Source: Spirochaetota bacterium (GTDB lineage Bacteria; Spirochaetota; UBA4802; JAGODF01). Taken from it: 64,000 bases of DNA. Shown here piece after piece: positions 44,063-53,326 of this stretch. The notes beneath the pieces were generated by a model. That model was not told where the DNA came from and did no database searches. It worked only from the letters and a program-made list of their open reading frames with translations. The number at the start of each line of letters is the position of its first letter. Within the stretch, counting starts at the first letter, position 1. Position numbers and translations under genes: made by a program. Where the stretch lies: positions 143,205-207,204 of the forward strand of contig JARKUF010000022.1 in NCBI GenBank assembly GCA_029974015.1, read 5' to 3'.

Positions 44063-45784
44063 TTATATCTTCCTCCAGTCCTTCGTTTTCAGGTCAAGCC
44101 CCATCTGCCCTCCGGGATTCATTATGCCCCGGGGATCGAAATGCCTCTTCAATGCGCGGAGCACCTCCATCTGCTCACGGCCCAGGTGGCGCTCCATCCA
44201 GGGGCCTATCATTCTTCCAACTCCATGATGATGGCTAAGGCTTCCTCCGCTTCGATAAATCGCCTCAATGATTGAATCCTGGAAGGAGACGTATTCTTTC
44301 AGTTTGTCCATCTTCGCGATGTAGATGAAATACAGGTTTGTGCCCTGGGGATAGAAATGCGACGCGTGGGTCATGCAGATTGTTTTTGGGCGCGCCTTCA
44401 CCGCCTTTCGCACCTCCTGATGGACCCGATGCAGATTGTCCCAGGTGACGCTCGTTTCAAGGGTGTCTATCATAATGCCAAAATCCTGAAGGTCCTCCCG
44501 AAGATACGGGTCCCTGAAACGTCCCGGCTCCCATTGCTTCGTGGCAAACCCCGTAAGATACATGCCGCCGTACTCCCGGCAGATTCTTTTTACATTGCGC
44601 TTAACATTGCGCGTAAAGCTTTTATGGCCCTCGGACGAGCCCAGCATGAGACAGAGCTCCATCGGCTTGAAACCCCGTAGTTTCATCGCCGAATCAAGCG
44701 GAGTGCCGTCGATTCCGTAAAGCTTAAGCCCTATATGCGTTTCCTCCTGGTCGGAAATGCGGAAAACCGCCGGCATGCCGAACTCACCCTGGGACACTTC
44801 CCGCGACGCGTGGACCGCCGCCTCCCAGGTGGGGAAGATAAACCCGAAGCGGGTCCTGTTATCCGGCATGTGGCGATACACCTTCAGGGTGAGTTCCACG
44901 AGGACCCCGAAAGTCCCCTCGCTTCCCTTCATAATATCGTTCACCTTGGGGCCCGTCGCCGTGGCAGGGTAGTCCCGCGTAGCAAAGCTCCCCGCCGGAG
45001 TCACATATTCCTGGGCCACCGCCAGGTTGTAGGCGTCTCCATAGTATGTTGACGACTGGCCCGAGCCGAGGGTAGCCACCCAGCCGCCAGCGGAGGAGTA
45101 CTCGAAGGACTGCGGGAAATGCCCGCAGGTGTAGTTCCTCTTAGCCCCCAGGGTTTCCACGGCCCTGTTGAGGGCGTCCTCAAGCGCGGGGCCCATTATG
45201 CCCGCCTGAACAGTGACGGTCTGGTTCAGCTCATTGAGCCGCACGATTTTATTCATGTGGGTGTTCATCACGAGGGTAACCCCCCCCTTTGCGGGAAGAA
45301 GACCAAAGTTCACCGAGGAACCTCCCCCGTAGACGTACACGGGAATCCTCTCGCGGTTGCAAAATTTAACGATCTCCTTCACGTCCTCTTTGTTCCGCGG
45401 ATGCACCACCAGGTCCGACACCCTGCCGGGTTTTCCCTGGCGCATCTGCATCGCCTCTTCTACGGTTTTCCCGGCTGAATACTTCAAACGGTCGTAGTCG
45501 GTGGATGATATATTTTCCCTTCCCACTATGCGGGCAATGCCGTCTATTTTCGATTTCGCCAATCTAACGGGGCGGCCCAGCTTCACCTTCTCATCGCCCG
45601 CGTCCACTGGGGTGCGAAAATCATCGTCTGCAAGCCCAAAGACTTCTTTTATCTCGCGGTAAAGCTTTTCATTCGGATGTTTGAACCCAGAGGGGTCCCC
45701 CCACTTGAATATCGAACGGTACGACCCCTCCAGAGGGGCGGTCTCCCTCCAGGGTGGCCTGTAACCTTTCCATTTATCGGACAT
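44063..45784 (-). CDS. agpS: Alkyldihydroxyacetone-phosphate synthase-like flavoprotein
   Basis: The 573-residue FAD enzyme matches AGPS: the PCMH/VAO FAD fold (VYVYGGGSSVNFGL, NYTCGHFPQSFEYSSAGGWVAT and GSEGTFGVLVELTLKVY) and the C-terminal catalytic block GSLSHHHGVGRMIGPW with three His residues. AGPS swaps the acyl chain of acyl-dihydroxyacetone phosphate for a fatty alcohol, creating the ether bond of alkyl lipids or plasmalogens. The gene follows glpD by 30 bp, and GlpD supplies dihydroxyacetone phosphate. Bacterial relatives of unknown substrate exist, so the ether-lipid role is a strong but not certain inference. Confidence 0.85.
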   Translation of the reverse strand: MSDKWKGYRPPWRETAPLEGSYRSIFKWGDPSGFKHPNEKLYREIKEVFGLADDDFRTPVDAGDEKVKLGRPVRLAKSKIDGIARIVGRENISSTDYDRLKYSAGKTVEEAMQMRQGKPGRVSDLVVHPRNKEDVKEIVKFCNRERIPVYVYGGGSSVNFGLLPAKGGVTLVMNTHMNKIVRLNELNQTVTVQAGIMGPALEDALNRAVETLGAKRNYTCGHFPQSFEYSSAGGWVATLGSGQSSTYYGDAYNLAVAQEYVTPAGSFATRDYPATATGPKVNDIMKGSEGTFGVLVELTLKVYRHMPDNRTRFGFIFPTWEAAVHASREVSQGEFGMPAVFRISDQEETHIGLKLYGIDGTPLDSAMKLRGFKPMELCLMLGSSEGHKSFTRNVKRNVKRICREYGGMYLTGFATKQWEPGRFRDPYLREDLQDFGIMIDTLETSVTWDNLHRVHQEVRKAVKARPKTICMTHASHFYPQGTNLYFIYIAKMDKLKEYVSFQDSIIEAIYRSGGSLSHHHGVGRMIGPWMERHLGREQMEVLRALKRHFDPRGIMNPGGQMGLDLKTKDWRKI

Positions 45785-45814
45785 GATATTCCTCCCTAAT
45801 TTTCAGTGATCACA

Positions 45815-47455
45815 TCAATCGACAGGCACCGCCAGGGCCTTACGCACTAAGGCCAGCTCCTTCGTCAGGCGTTCCCTGCTCCAGTTCAGTTCCTTCGCCG
45901 CGATTTTCCCCACCTTTTTTAACACATCCTCGCCGGGATTCCCCAGAGTACCTATGCCGGTGCGGCGAAGGATGATGTCCTTTAGCGTCTTTGCCATTTC
46001 AAAGCGCACGGCGTATACCACCTGGGCTAACATTTCACCGTCGGCATTGAGGGGTTCCGCGAGTTCAGCTCTTTCCCGGGCGATGGCGAGCACTTTTCCA
46101 AGCTCTGTTCCATAAATTCGCGCTAAATAATCGACTGCCCCGGGGTTAAAATCGGCGTTTTCACGCCTGGATTTCGCCAGGTATTCTTCCATGTCCTTTA
46201 TCTCGCATCCGGCAAGATAATTGTCCTTCGTAATCATTTTATTCAGGGGCCTGGAGATTTTCTTTTTCACGACTTTCATCACCTGCGCCGCGAGATTGCG
46301 GCTTGTCGTGTATTTCCCCCCCTCCACGGTAATCAGGTTTTGGAGCCCGTCCCCGGCATTGTCGTACACTTCATATTTCCTCGAAGTGGCATAAACATCT
46401 TCGGTCTGGTCCTCCACCAGGGGGCGAAGGCCCCCATAGGAATACAGGACATCTTTATACTCTATTTTTTCCCCATTGCCAAAGTTTTCATTCACCACGT
46501 CGAGAAGCTCCTGGATGGCCCTCTTCGTGACCCGCCATTCGTCGGGGTTGCCCACATATTCCTTGTCAGTAGTTCCGATGAGCGAATGGTTCCTCCACGG
46601 GATAAGGAAAAAGTGGCGGCCGGCCTTCGTCATGGAGCCGACGACATGATTGTTGATGAGCTTTTTTGTGATTACATGGATTCCCTCGGAACGGCGGAGC
46701 TGTTCCCCCCCGGGTTTTCCGTGGGCGAGGTCGAGGATGATGTCGGCCCAGGGCCCTCCGCAATTCACCGTCAGGGCGCCCCGCACTTCCAGGGTTTTAT
46801 CATTGATAAGGTCACGGACTTTCACCCCCGCCACAAGCCCCTCTCCCTCGAAGATAAAATCCTCCACCTTCGTATAGTTTGCCGCCTTCGCTCCATACTT
46901 CACTGCAGATTTTACAAACGCAAGTGTGAAGCGTTCAGGAAAAATGCTCGCGCAATCGTAATACACGGCGGCGCCGGTGAGCCCTTCTCTTTTAACATTT
47001 GGCTCCAATTCCATTACGCGCTTCGGGGATATGTTACGGTGCATGGGAATGCGCTTGCTTTTGTCCCAGGTCCACCCCTTGTCAAAGGAAAGGATATCGT
47101 ACATGATCATTCCGATTCCGATGAACCACCTGCGATTGGAGAGGCGCCCGCCTCCCGTGGTGAACATTATCGGTATAGGATACACAAAATTCGGCGCGAT
47201 ATTCTCGAGGATGCGGCGCTCCCTGAGGGATTCCCGCACCAGGCCGATTTCCATCGTGGCAAGATAGCGAAGCCCGCCGTGGATCAACTTGGACGTGGCC
47301 GCCGAGGTGGCGCCGCCAAAGTCCCCTTTTTCCAGGAGGGCCACGGAAAGCCCGCGGCTTGCCGCGTCATAGGCGACCGCGGCGCCGGTGATGCCCCCTC
47401 CTATTACAACGAGATCAAATTTTTCGTCCCTGTGTTTCTCTATAAATCTTTCCAT
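45815..47455 (-). CDS. glpD: Glycerol-3-phosphate dehydrogenase (FAD)
   Basis: The 546-residue flavoprotein oxidises glycerol 3-phosphate to dihydroxyacetone phosphate and passes electrons to quinone. The N-terminal FAD motif is DLVVIGGGITGAAVAYDAASRG. The family signatures SKLIHGGLRYL and FFLIPWRNHSLIGTTDKEY are intact, and a DAO_C-type domain ends the protein (about 400-540). It lies 46 bp downstream of the gntR-type gene and 30 bp upstream of agpS on the same strand, so all three are probably one operon. A membrane-associated role is expected. Confidence 0.93.
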   Translation of the reverse strand: MERFIEKHRDEKFDLVVIGGGITGAAVAYDAASRGLSVALLEKGDFGGATSAATSKLIHGGLRYLATMEIGLVRESLRERRILENIAPNFVYPIPIMFTTGGGRLSNRRWFIGIGMIMYDILSFDKGWTWDKSKRIPMHRNISPKRVMELEPNVKREGLTGAAVYYDCASIFPERFTLAFVKSAVKYGAKAANYTKVEDFIFEGEGLVAGVKVRDLINDKTLEVRGALTVNCGGPWADIILDLAHGKPGGEQLRRSEGIHVITKKLINNHVVGSMTKAGRHFFLIPWRNHSLIGTTDKEYVGNPDEWRVTKRAIQELLDVVNENFGNGEKIEYKDVLYSYGGLRPLVEDQTEDVYATSRKYEVYDNAGDGLQNLITVEGGKYTTSRNLAAQVMKVVKKKISRPLNKMITKDNYLAGCEIKDMEEYLAKSRRENADFNPGAVDYLARIYGTELGKVLAIARERAELAEPLNADGEMLAQVVYAVRFEMAKTLKDIILRRTGIGTLGNPGEDVLKKVGKIAAKELNWSRERLTKELALVRKALAVPVD

Positions 47456-47501
47456 TCAGTTCCTCCTTCCTGGCGCCGTCGAACCTTTCGCGCGGGCCCC
47501 T

Positions 47502-48221
47502 TCATTTCCTGCTTCTCACGGCTTCCATAGTGCGTCGGGCGGCGTATTCAAGCACTTCGCGCATAATTCTCCTCGCGTTTTTTTCACTCCCGGATGAGAT
47601 GGCATTTACAATTTCCCTGTGGAACTTTCTGGACCGCGCTGAGTTTTCCGGATCGTCAAAATACAGGGGCCCATAATCCCTGAAAAGTTGATTAAAAAAA
47701 TTCAGAATAAACACGTTTAAAAAATTTCCCGCCGCCCTGGCAATTGCGTGGTGCACTTCCAGGTCAGCTTCGAGGACAGGCATGGCATCTCCCTGCTCGA
47801 TGATCAATTTCAGCTTTGCAATGTCTTCGGCACTTCGGTTTTTTGCCGCCAGGGCCGCCATTTCAGGACCTAAGATATTTCGGATATCCAGTATGCTCTT
47901 GATCATCTCAGGATCCATGCCCCCCTCACGGTAGATGAGGGACTTAAGAACATCGAGGTTTCCGCTTTCAAGGTAGTCCTTCACATAAATGCCGTCCCCG
48001 TGATTAATCGACACAAGGCCAAGCATTTCGAGCTTCTTGAGCGCTTCCCGTACCGTGGCGCGATTCACTCCCAGCGAGAGGGCGAGATCCCTTTCGGTGG
48101 GGAGTTTCTCCCCCGCCGGAAGCTCACCAGAGAGGATCTTTTCCCTGATCTGGGCCACGATGTCCTCATGGAGCCGACTTCGGCTGACAGGGTTCAGAGT
48201 AATGGCTGTAAAAGTATCCAT
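47502..48221 (-). CDS. GntR/FadR-subfamily regulator
   Basis: The 239-residue protein has the N-terminal winged helix of GntR regulators (EDIVAQIREKILSGELPAGEKLPTERDLALSLGVNRATVREALKKLEMLGLV) and a C-terminal FCD domain of six helices (EMIKSILDIRNILGPEMAALA.., DLEVHHAIARAAGN, FHREIVNAI) with the metal-site residues D, H and H. It probably controls glpD and agpS, and its own promoter carries a FadR-like palindrome. The ligand may be a lipid, glycerol or organic acid metabolite. ATG 48221 is chosen for its GntR alignment; no Shine-Dalgarno is evident, so the mRNA may be nearly leaderless at this start. Confidence 0.9.
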   Translation of the reverse strand: MDTFTAITLNPVSRSRLHEDIVAQIREKILSGELPAGEKLPTERDLALSLGVNRATVREALKKLEMLGLVSINHGDGIYVKDYLESGNLDVLKSLIYREGGMDPEMIKSILDIRNILGPEMAALAAKNRSAEDIAKLKLIIEQGDAMPVLEADLEVHHAIARAAGNFLNVFILNFFNQLFRDYGPLYFDDPENSARSRKFHREIVNAISSGSEKNARRIMREVLEYAARRTMEAVRSRK

Positions 48222-48244
48222 GGCAAATTGGTACAATGATCGAG

Positions 48245-48255
48245 TGGTCGGACCA
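48245..48255. promoter_or_regulatory. FadR-like operator of the gntR-glpD-agpS operon
   Basis: TGGTCGGACCA is a perfect palindrome around one central base and matches the FadR-type half-sites TGGT and ACCA. It lies directly downstream of the -10 element, where binding would block initiation. Confidence 0.65.
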
Positions 48256-48260
48256 TTTTT

Positions 48261-48289
48261 AATATACCGCTAAAAATTCATCGCGTCAA
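48261..48289 (-). promoter_or_regulatory. Promoter of the gntR-glpD-agpS operon
   Basis: On the minus strand TTGACG (48289-48284), 17 bp, TATATT (48266-48261). Transcription would start near 48254, inside the palindromic operator. Confidence 0.7.
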
Positions 48290-48410
48290 GTTCAACAATA
48301 AAAAAAACACGTTTTTCCATGTAATCTCAAAAAAAAATCCCGGTTTATCGGCCCACAAAAGGCGGAAAAACCAGGATTTGGATAAACCAGCGGGTAATAT
48401 CAAAGAATTA

Positions 48411-48445
48411 GTTTTTCACGCCTGACAAAAGCAGGCGTAAAAAAC
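48411..48445. terminator. Bidirectional-type terminator hairpin after the START gene
   Basis: Arms GTTTTTCACGCCTG (48411-48424) and CAGGCGTAAAAAAC (48432-48445) pair with one mismatch. The A/T-rich ends fit a terminator for the minus-strand gene ending at 48481. Confidence 0.65.
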
Positions 48446-48480
48446 AAAATTATGAATTTGAAAGTTTTCTGTGCTTTTCG

Positions 48481-49170
48481 TTACTTGCCTCTCTGCTGAA
48501 AGAGCTTTTCTGCCAGGGCCCTTTCCTTGGCCGTTTCACCCATTGTAACGTATTTCTGCATGGCGGCCATTTTTCTAAGTCCCCTGATGGTATGATAGGG
48601 ATGGTCTTTCGTGAAAGCGTTCACCAGGGTCGCCGGAATGCTTCCCCCGGGATTCGCCTTTATGTCGAAGATCACACGGGTGTGTTCACGGTCGATATAT
48701 TGCAGAATAAAGTGCGCTTTCAGGCTTGGCATCCTGACCCTGCCTCCCTTACCGGCATAGGAATGTTGAATCGACTCGATCACCACGGAGCCGCTTCCCG
48801 ACTTTTCATCCTGAGTAACGCTGGAACGCACAACAGCGTCCCGGTCCGCCACGGGCCAGGGAGAGCGGTTTACATAGTAGACGATAAGCCGGTCGTTCCC
48901 ATTGTCCTGAAGGGTTTTAATCTCGCTGCAGTTGTACATCCATTGGGTGTACGAGGGAACGTCGCGGAAGATTGAAGCCACCGTTTCGAGCTTGGCGTTC
49001 ACTATTCCCACTCCCTTGAACTGGTCCAGAGAGAGCCCTTCCTGTGGTTTTGTGTAACAGGCTATCCCATCGGCGTTCTTACGAAGCTGCCAATCCCCCT
49101 GGGCTTGCAGGGACGCGGCGCCAATCCCGATGAGCACGGCACAGGCAATTAGAATTACGATCCTCCTCAT
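48481..49170 (-). CDS. Exported START-domain (SRPBCC) protein
   Basis: The 229-residue protein has a signal peptide (RRIVILIACAVLIGIGAASLQAQ) and then a START-like fold (WQLRKNADGIACYTKPQEGLSLDQFKGVGIV.., VYYVNRSPWPVADRDAVVRSS, HFILQYIDREHTRVIFDIKANPGGSIPATLVN). START domains hold a lipid or other hydrophobic ligand in a cavity. Export suggests lipid handling in the periplasm. GGGAGG lies about 5 nt before ATG 49170. It stands between the ether-lipid operon and the fatty-acid degradation genes, set off by terminator hairpins on both sides. Confidence 0.85.
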   Translation of the reverse strand: MRRIVILIACAVLIGIGAASLQAQGDWQLRKNADGIACYTKPQEGLSLDQFKGVGIVNAKLETVASIFRDVPSYTQWMYNCSEIKTLQDNGNDRLIVYYVNRSPWPVADRDAVVRSSVTQDEKSGSGSVVIESIQHSYAGKGGRVRMPSLKAHFILQYIDREHTRVIFDIKANPGGSIPATLVNAFTKDHPYHTIRGLRKMAAMQKYVTMGETAKERALAEKLFQQRGK

Positions 49171-49226
49171 TGCTACCTCCCTTTGAGAACGCGCGGAAAA
49201 ATCCGCCCATTCTTTTAATATATATA

Positions 49227-49259
49227 CCCGAAGGCGTGAAAACTTTTCACGCCTTCGGG
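49227..49259. terminator. Perfect hairpin between thiolase and START genes
   Basis: Sixteen-nt arms (49227-49242 and 49244-49259) around one central C, with T/A-rich inner ends. It probably terminates the thiolase transcript (minus strand). Confidence 0.7.
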
Positions 49260-49265
49260 ATGCGG

Positions 49266-50441
49266 TCATACCTTTTCCACCAGAAGCGCGCCAGCGTTGC
49301 CGAAGGCCCCGCAGAGCGATGCCAGGCCGTACTTCGCGTCGGGGAATTCCGTTTTCAGAACATTAAGGAGCGTCACGGTGATGCGCGCACCGGATTCACC
49401 CAGGGGATGCCCCAGGGCTATGGCGCCGCCCCATACATTCACCCTTTCGAAAGGAGCGTTCTCATTATCGAGCTTAAGATCCCGGATGCACGCCAGGGAC
49501 TGGCTCGCGAAAGCTTCGTTGAGTTCCACAGGACCGATGTCTTTCGGCGTCAGTCCGGTCTTCGCGAAGAGCTTCTTTACGGCCGGAATGGGGCCTATGC
49601 CCATGACGGTGGGATCGCATCCTTCCAAAACGCCCATACTGTACTTATACGAATAGGAGAGCCCCAGTGCATCGGCCTTCTTCCTGCTCATCATAAGGAC
49701 CGCGCAGGCCCCCTGGGTAAGCGGGGAAGATGTGGCCGCCGTGACGGAACCATTGGGCTTGAACGAAGGCTGCATGGTCGCCATCTTTTCCTTGCTCACG
49801 TCGCCGCGGATCCACTGGTCCTGGTCCACCAGCATCTCGTTCCCCGCGTCGTCATGACCCATTATCGGGACTATTTCGTTTTTGAATTTGCCGGCGTCGC
49901 GAGCCGCCGCGGCTTTCTTGTTCGACCAGTAGGCCATGTTGTCCATGTCCTCCCTGGATATCTTCCACTGCTCAGCCACCTTCTCCGCCGTCATTCCCAT
50001 GAGGAGATCGGCCCCATTATAATATTGGAGGAGGCGGGGCGGGAAATCCATGTTCGCCCCCATGGGGACTTTCTCCATGTCTTCCACGCCGGCGGCGATC
50101 ATGATGTCCGTTTCCCCGGTGCGAATGGCCCTGGCGGCATGCATGATGGCGGACATGCCCGAAGGGCACTGGTTGGTAAGCGTGTTGGTGGGGACCCTGA
50201 CGGGATATCCCGAGGCGAGCCAGGCTAATCGGCCCACATCATTCTGCATGCCCGAGGGGTTGGCGGTCCCCACGAAGAGCGCGTCCACGTCCTCGGGTTT
50301 CACCGCCTTGTTCCTTTCAAAGAGCGCCTTGTAAACTTCGGTGAGCAATTCATCGGGCCTCTTTTTTCTGAACCATCCCTTCTCCCTGTGAGCACGACCA
50401 TTGGGGGTCCTCACACCGTCGATAAATACACATTCCTGCAT
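49266..50441 (-). CDS. Thiolase (acetyl-CoA acyltransferase)
   Basis: The 391-residue enzyme cleaves 3-ketoacyl-CoA with CoA in beta-oxidation. The nucleophile Cys92 sits in NQCPSGMSA, and VELNEAFASQ and GGAIALGHPLGESGAR carry Asn, Glu and His. The second Cys is in SLCGAFGNAGA, where relatives read CIGGGQG, a slight variation. GGAG lies 6-7 nt before ATG 50441. Upstream on the same strand is the acyl-CoA synthetase gene. Fatty-acid or branched-chain substrates are possible; the neighbourhood favours fatty acids. Confidence 0.92.
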   Translation of the reverse strand: MQECVFIDGVRTPNGRAHREKGWFRKKRPDELLTEVYKALFERNKAVKPEDVDALFVGTANPSGMQNDVGRLAWLASGYPVRVPTNTLTNQCPSGMSAIMHAARAIRTGETDIMIAAGVEDMEKVPMGANMDFPPRLLQYYNGADLLMGMTAEKVAEQWKISREDMDNMAYWSNKKAAAARDAGKFKNEIVPIMGHDDAGNEMLVDQDQWIRGDVSKEKMATMQPSFKPNGSVTAATSSPLTQGACAVLMMSRKKADALGLSYSYKYSMGVLEGCDPTVMGIGPIPAVKKLFAKTGLTPKDIGPVELNEAFASQSLACIRDLKLDNENAPFERVNVWGGAIALGHPLGESGARITVTLLNVLKTEFPDAKYGLASLCGAFGNAGALLVEKV

Positions 50442-50600
50442 GGCTTTCTCCTTACTTAAAAATATGAAAGGCAACGACAGAGGCTAAAGGGGCACAGTGA
50501 ATATATTTCGAACGGAGACCGATCGAGAATATCATCGTTATGGAGTAGTTTCAGCTTCGCGGCAGTTGTTCTTCGCGCCCTGTGCCTTTGCAGTTTCCTT

Positions 50601-52520
50601 TTATTTACTCGGTTTTTTCTTCCGCCTAGCCGGTTTTCCGCCTGCGGGTTTACTTTTTTTTGCCTCTGCATATACTTTCACGGCCATTTCACGCAAGGCC
50701 TTCTTGTCCACTTTCTGGACCGGTGTCAGGGGCATATCTCCTACAATGCTCACCACCCTCGGCACCGCGTATTTCGCCACGCGCTCGGCAAGATAATCGA
50801 TGACCGTCTGGCCCGTAAGCTTACTGCGCTTTCCTCCCTTTGGTTTCACAAAGACCACGACGCGCTCGCTTCCTTCGCGTTCGGGATCGGGCACTCCCAC
50901 CGTGGCAGCCTCCTCTATTTCCGGGTGGTGAAGCAGAATATCGTCCACTTCCCTCGAATACACCTTGTATCCGCCTACGATAATCATGTCCTTGGTGCGG
51001 TCCACTACGGAAAAATACCCGCGCTCGTCCACCTTGACAACGTCGCTCGTGCGTACAAACCCTTCTTCGTCGAGGCCGCTTCCCGCCTTGGGCCAGTAGC
51101 CAAGCATTCGCTGGGGGCCTTTCAGGCACATCTCACCGGTCTTTCCGGCCAGGACTTCCTCCCAGGTTAGGCGACGGCCTTCGTCCACGTCGAGTATCTT
51201 GATCTCCGTGTCGGGAAATGGAATGCCGATGGTCCCGCGTCGCTCCGTGGTTTTTCTTTTGGCCTTTTTGGCCGACGATTTCATAAGAAAACCCGTGAGC
51301 AACCCTGTAATCTTCCCGGTGAGTATGGTGCCCTGGAGCCGCATGAAGCCGTTCACGAGGGGGCTGATCCCGGGTATCCCCAGGACAAAAACGAGAATGC
51401 GCACCTTGGTTTCACCGCCGAAGAGGCGGCGCAGGAGGGTAATGTTCAGATGCGTCGTCGGGGACATTTCCGAAAGGCCGTAGCCTTCCATGATGCCTCC
51501 CTGGCCCTTCTGCTCGAAGTTTTTCTGCGTCGCCTCCGGCAGTGGGGCCGAACCGGATACTCCGAGGATGTTCAGGTCCTTAACGTCCTCTGCGGCGAGG
51601 CTCATAAACTGTGCCGGCACGCCGAATTGAAGAACCGGCCGGTACTTCCGCATCATCTTCACCATGCCCTTCGTGTCCCGGGGTTCCGGGACCAGGAGCT
51701 GGTCCGCCCCCAACAAAGTCATGGTATGCATTATGGAATGTCCGTAGGAGTGGAAGAAAGGGAGCCCCAGAAGGACCGCAATGGCCCCCTTCATTATTTT
51801 CGCCGAAGGCCCCATCGAATAATAGTTCTGAATTGAGTTCGCGTAGATGTTTCGATGTGTGAGCATGCACCCCTTGGGGACCCCCGTGGTACCCCCCGTA
51901 AAGAGGAGGGTTTCAATGTCCTGCTCAACGTCAAAATGAACGTCCCCGATGGCGTCAGGCGAACCGTTTTCGATGAGGTCCGTAAGCCAGAGGGCATTTT
52001 TAGGCGTCGCGACGTTCTCATTGCCTTTCAGCTCCGCCACGTCCGTGGCGTAATCATCGAGCTTCGTGAGAACCAGGTGCCGGAGACTGCCCTTCTTCAT
52101 GAGCTGCACTGCCATATCTACGTGCTGGGACATGCAGATGAGCACTTTCGGCGATCCTTCACGGAATTTATGCTGCAGGGTATCCAGGGGCTCCAGGGAG
52201 CTTGAGGGTATGTGCACCAGGCCTGCCCGGGATATGGCGTAATCGGCGAGAATGAACTGAATAGAGGTTGGAAGGATCGTTGCGACGCGGTCGCCTTTCT
52301 TGAGGCCCAGGGCGAGGAGGGACGAGGCGAGCTTTTTCGAGTTATTCTTCACCTCAGGATATGTCATTTTGTAGTCATATTGAATAATGCCGTTTTTCTT
52401 ATATTTCCGCGCCGCCTCTTCAAGGATGTGAAAGACCGGTTTGTCGGGATACGGCTTGAAACTCTCAGGAATGCCAAGAAGCCTGTACTCTTTCTGCCAT
52501 GGAAGCGCGTCATTACCCAT
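50601..52520 (-). CDS. Long-chain acyl-CoA synthetase with membrane insertion
   Basis: The 639-residue AMP-binding enzyme activates fatty acids. LLFTGGTTGVPKG (about 205-217) binds AMP, the FHSYGH region follows, and YGLSEMSPTTH (about 347) is the A5 motif. The hinge is DRTKDMIIVGGYKVY, and the catalytic Lys is in PVQKVDKKALRE near the C-terminus. Residues about 360-428 are an insertion not found in typical family members. It is hydrophobic and glycine-rich (VRILVFVLGIPGISPLVNGF), then basic (KSSAKKAKRK), and could anchor the enzyme to the membrane. The C-terminus is Lys/Pro-rich (KPAGGKPARRKKKPSK). GAGG precedes a double ATG (52523/52520). Confidence 0.9.
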   Translation of the reverse strand: MGNDALPWQKEYRLLGIPESFKPYPDKPVFHILEEAARKYKKNGIIQYDYKMTYPEVKNNSKKLASSLLALGLKKGDRVATILPTSIQFILADYAISRAGLVHIPSSSLEPLDTLQHKFREGSPKVLICMSQHVDMAVQLMKKGSLRHLVLTKLDDYATDVAELKGNENVATPKNALWLTDLIENGSPDAIGDVHFDVEQDIETLLFTGGTTGVPKGCMLTHRNIYANSIQNYYSMGPSAKIMKGAIAVLLGLPFFHSYGHSIMHTMTLLGADQLLVPEPRDTKGMVKMMRKYRPVLQFGVPAQFMSLAAEDVKDLNILGVSGSAPLPEATQKNFEQKGQGGIMEGYGLSEMSPTTHLNITLLRRLFGGETKVRILVFVLGIPGISPLVNGFMRLQGTILTGKITGLLTGFLMKSSAKKAKRKTTERRGTIGIPFPDTEIKILDVDEGRRLTWEEVLAGKTGEMCLKGPQRMLGYWPKAGSGLDEEGFVRTSDVVKVDERGYFSVVDRTKDMIIVGGYKVYSREVDDILLHHPEIEEAATVGVPDPEREGSERVVVFVKPKGGKRSKLTGQTVIDYLAERVAKYAVPRVVSIVGDMPLTPVQKVDKKALREMAVKVYAEAKKSKPAGGKPARRKKKPSK

Positions 52521-52721
52521 CATCAACCTCGCATATATATGTATTTACCCGTATATAATCGCGTATTAATTCACCACATTCCAAAAACATACTGCCTGAT
52601 GGACAGAGAAAAAGCCGATCACATGATCACAACCACCTAACACAACCCACAGAAAGACACGGAGCCGCAAACATCGCATCTCCGCGCCCTCTGTGTCGCT
52701 GCATCAGTTGTCAGAAACGAT

Positions 52722-53294
52722 TTACGTGAAAAGCGGCTGGGTCGCCATGGCGAAGGCCATGTCGCCCTCGATCTTCATCGCTCCGGACATAAAGAGGTTC
52801 ACGGGATTCTGCTCCTTTTTCATGAGGGCAGCCGTGTCCTTTGCGTTCATCTTGAAAATCGACTGCGGCTGCTTGGCATTGTTGAGGATCGCTTCGATCT
52901 TCACTACGGAGCCGCCAACGTCGGAAACCTCGGCAATGAAGCTGCCCTTGAGGCTTTTGAGGGCGTTGTACTTCGCCTTATTGATGTCGTTCTGGATCCC
53001 AAGGATCATGTCCAGGTTGCCTGTTTCGATCATCTTTTTCATGTCGCCTTCGGTAATATTGAGGCGGAGCATCGGGTTGTCCATGTCGGCCTTCTTGCAG
53101 TCGACGCTGGAACCGTCTTTGAGAATGTAACTGAAAGTGCTGTTTCCCACGTTCACCACCATGCTGATTTCAGTGCCGGCGAGCTGCTGGGCGGCGCCGG
53201 TCTCCTTCAGCTTTTCCGCAGCAAATTCCGGCATGATCTTGCCAAGAAGATCTTCTATGCTGGTGTTTGGATTGATAGAGTCAATTGATGCCAT
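52722..53294 (-). CDS. SCP2-like sterol/lipid carrier protein
   Basis: The 190-residue protein contains an SCP2 domain (about 15-115: GTEISMVVNVGNSTFSYILKDGSSVDCKKAD, ITEGDMKKMIETG). An alpha/beta C-terminal half follows (NPVNLFMSGAMKIEGDMAFAM) that repeats the SCP2 end motif. SCP2 proteins carry fatty acyl chains, acyl-CoA or sterols. The gene is divergent from the TetR gene and has a copy of the 14-bp operator in its promoter region. AGGAG lies about 8 nt before the ATG. A role as soluble acyl-CoA carrier for the oxidation enzymes is inference. Confidence 0.85.
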   Translation of the reverse strand: MASIDSINPNTSIEDLLGKIMPEFAAEKLKETGAAQQLAGTEISMVVNVGNSTFSYILKDGSSVDCKKADMDNPMLRLNITEGDMKKMIETGNLDMILGIQNDINKAKYNALKSLKGSFIAEVSDVGGSVVKIEAILNNAKQPQSIFKMNAKDTAALMKKEQNPVNLFMSGAMKIEGDMAFAMATQPLFT

Positions 53295-53326
53295 CGTTCA
53301 CACTCCTAATTAAAAAATTGTTTTGT

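Noticed and set aside
46340..47530. Plus-strand reading frame of 396 codons
   Set aside because: It is antisense to glpD, which has all its motifs.
49170..50228. Plus-strand reading frame of 352 codons
   Set aside because: It is antisense to the thiolase gene.
52641..52700. Imperfect inverted repeat ACACGGAG..CTCTGTGT
   Set aside because: It resembles short intergenic sequence seen in many environmental bacteria, but the arms do not match well enough to call a hairpin or operator.
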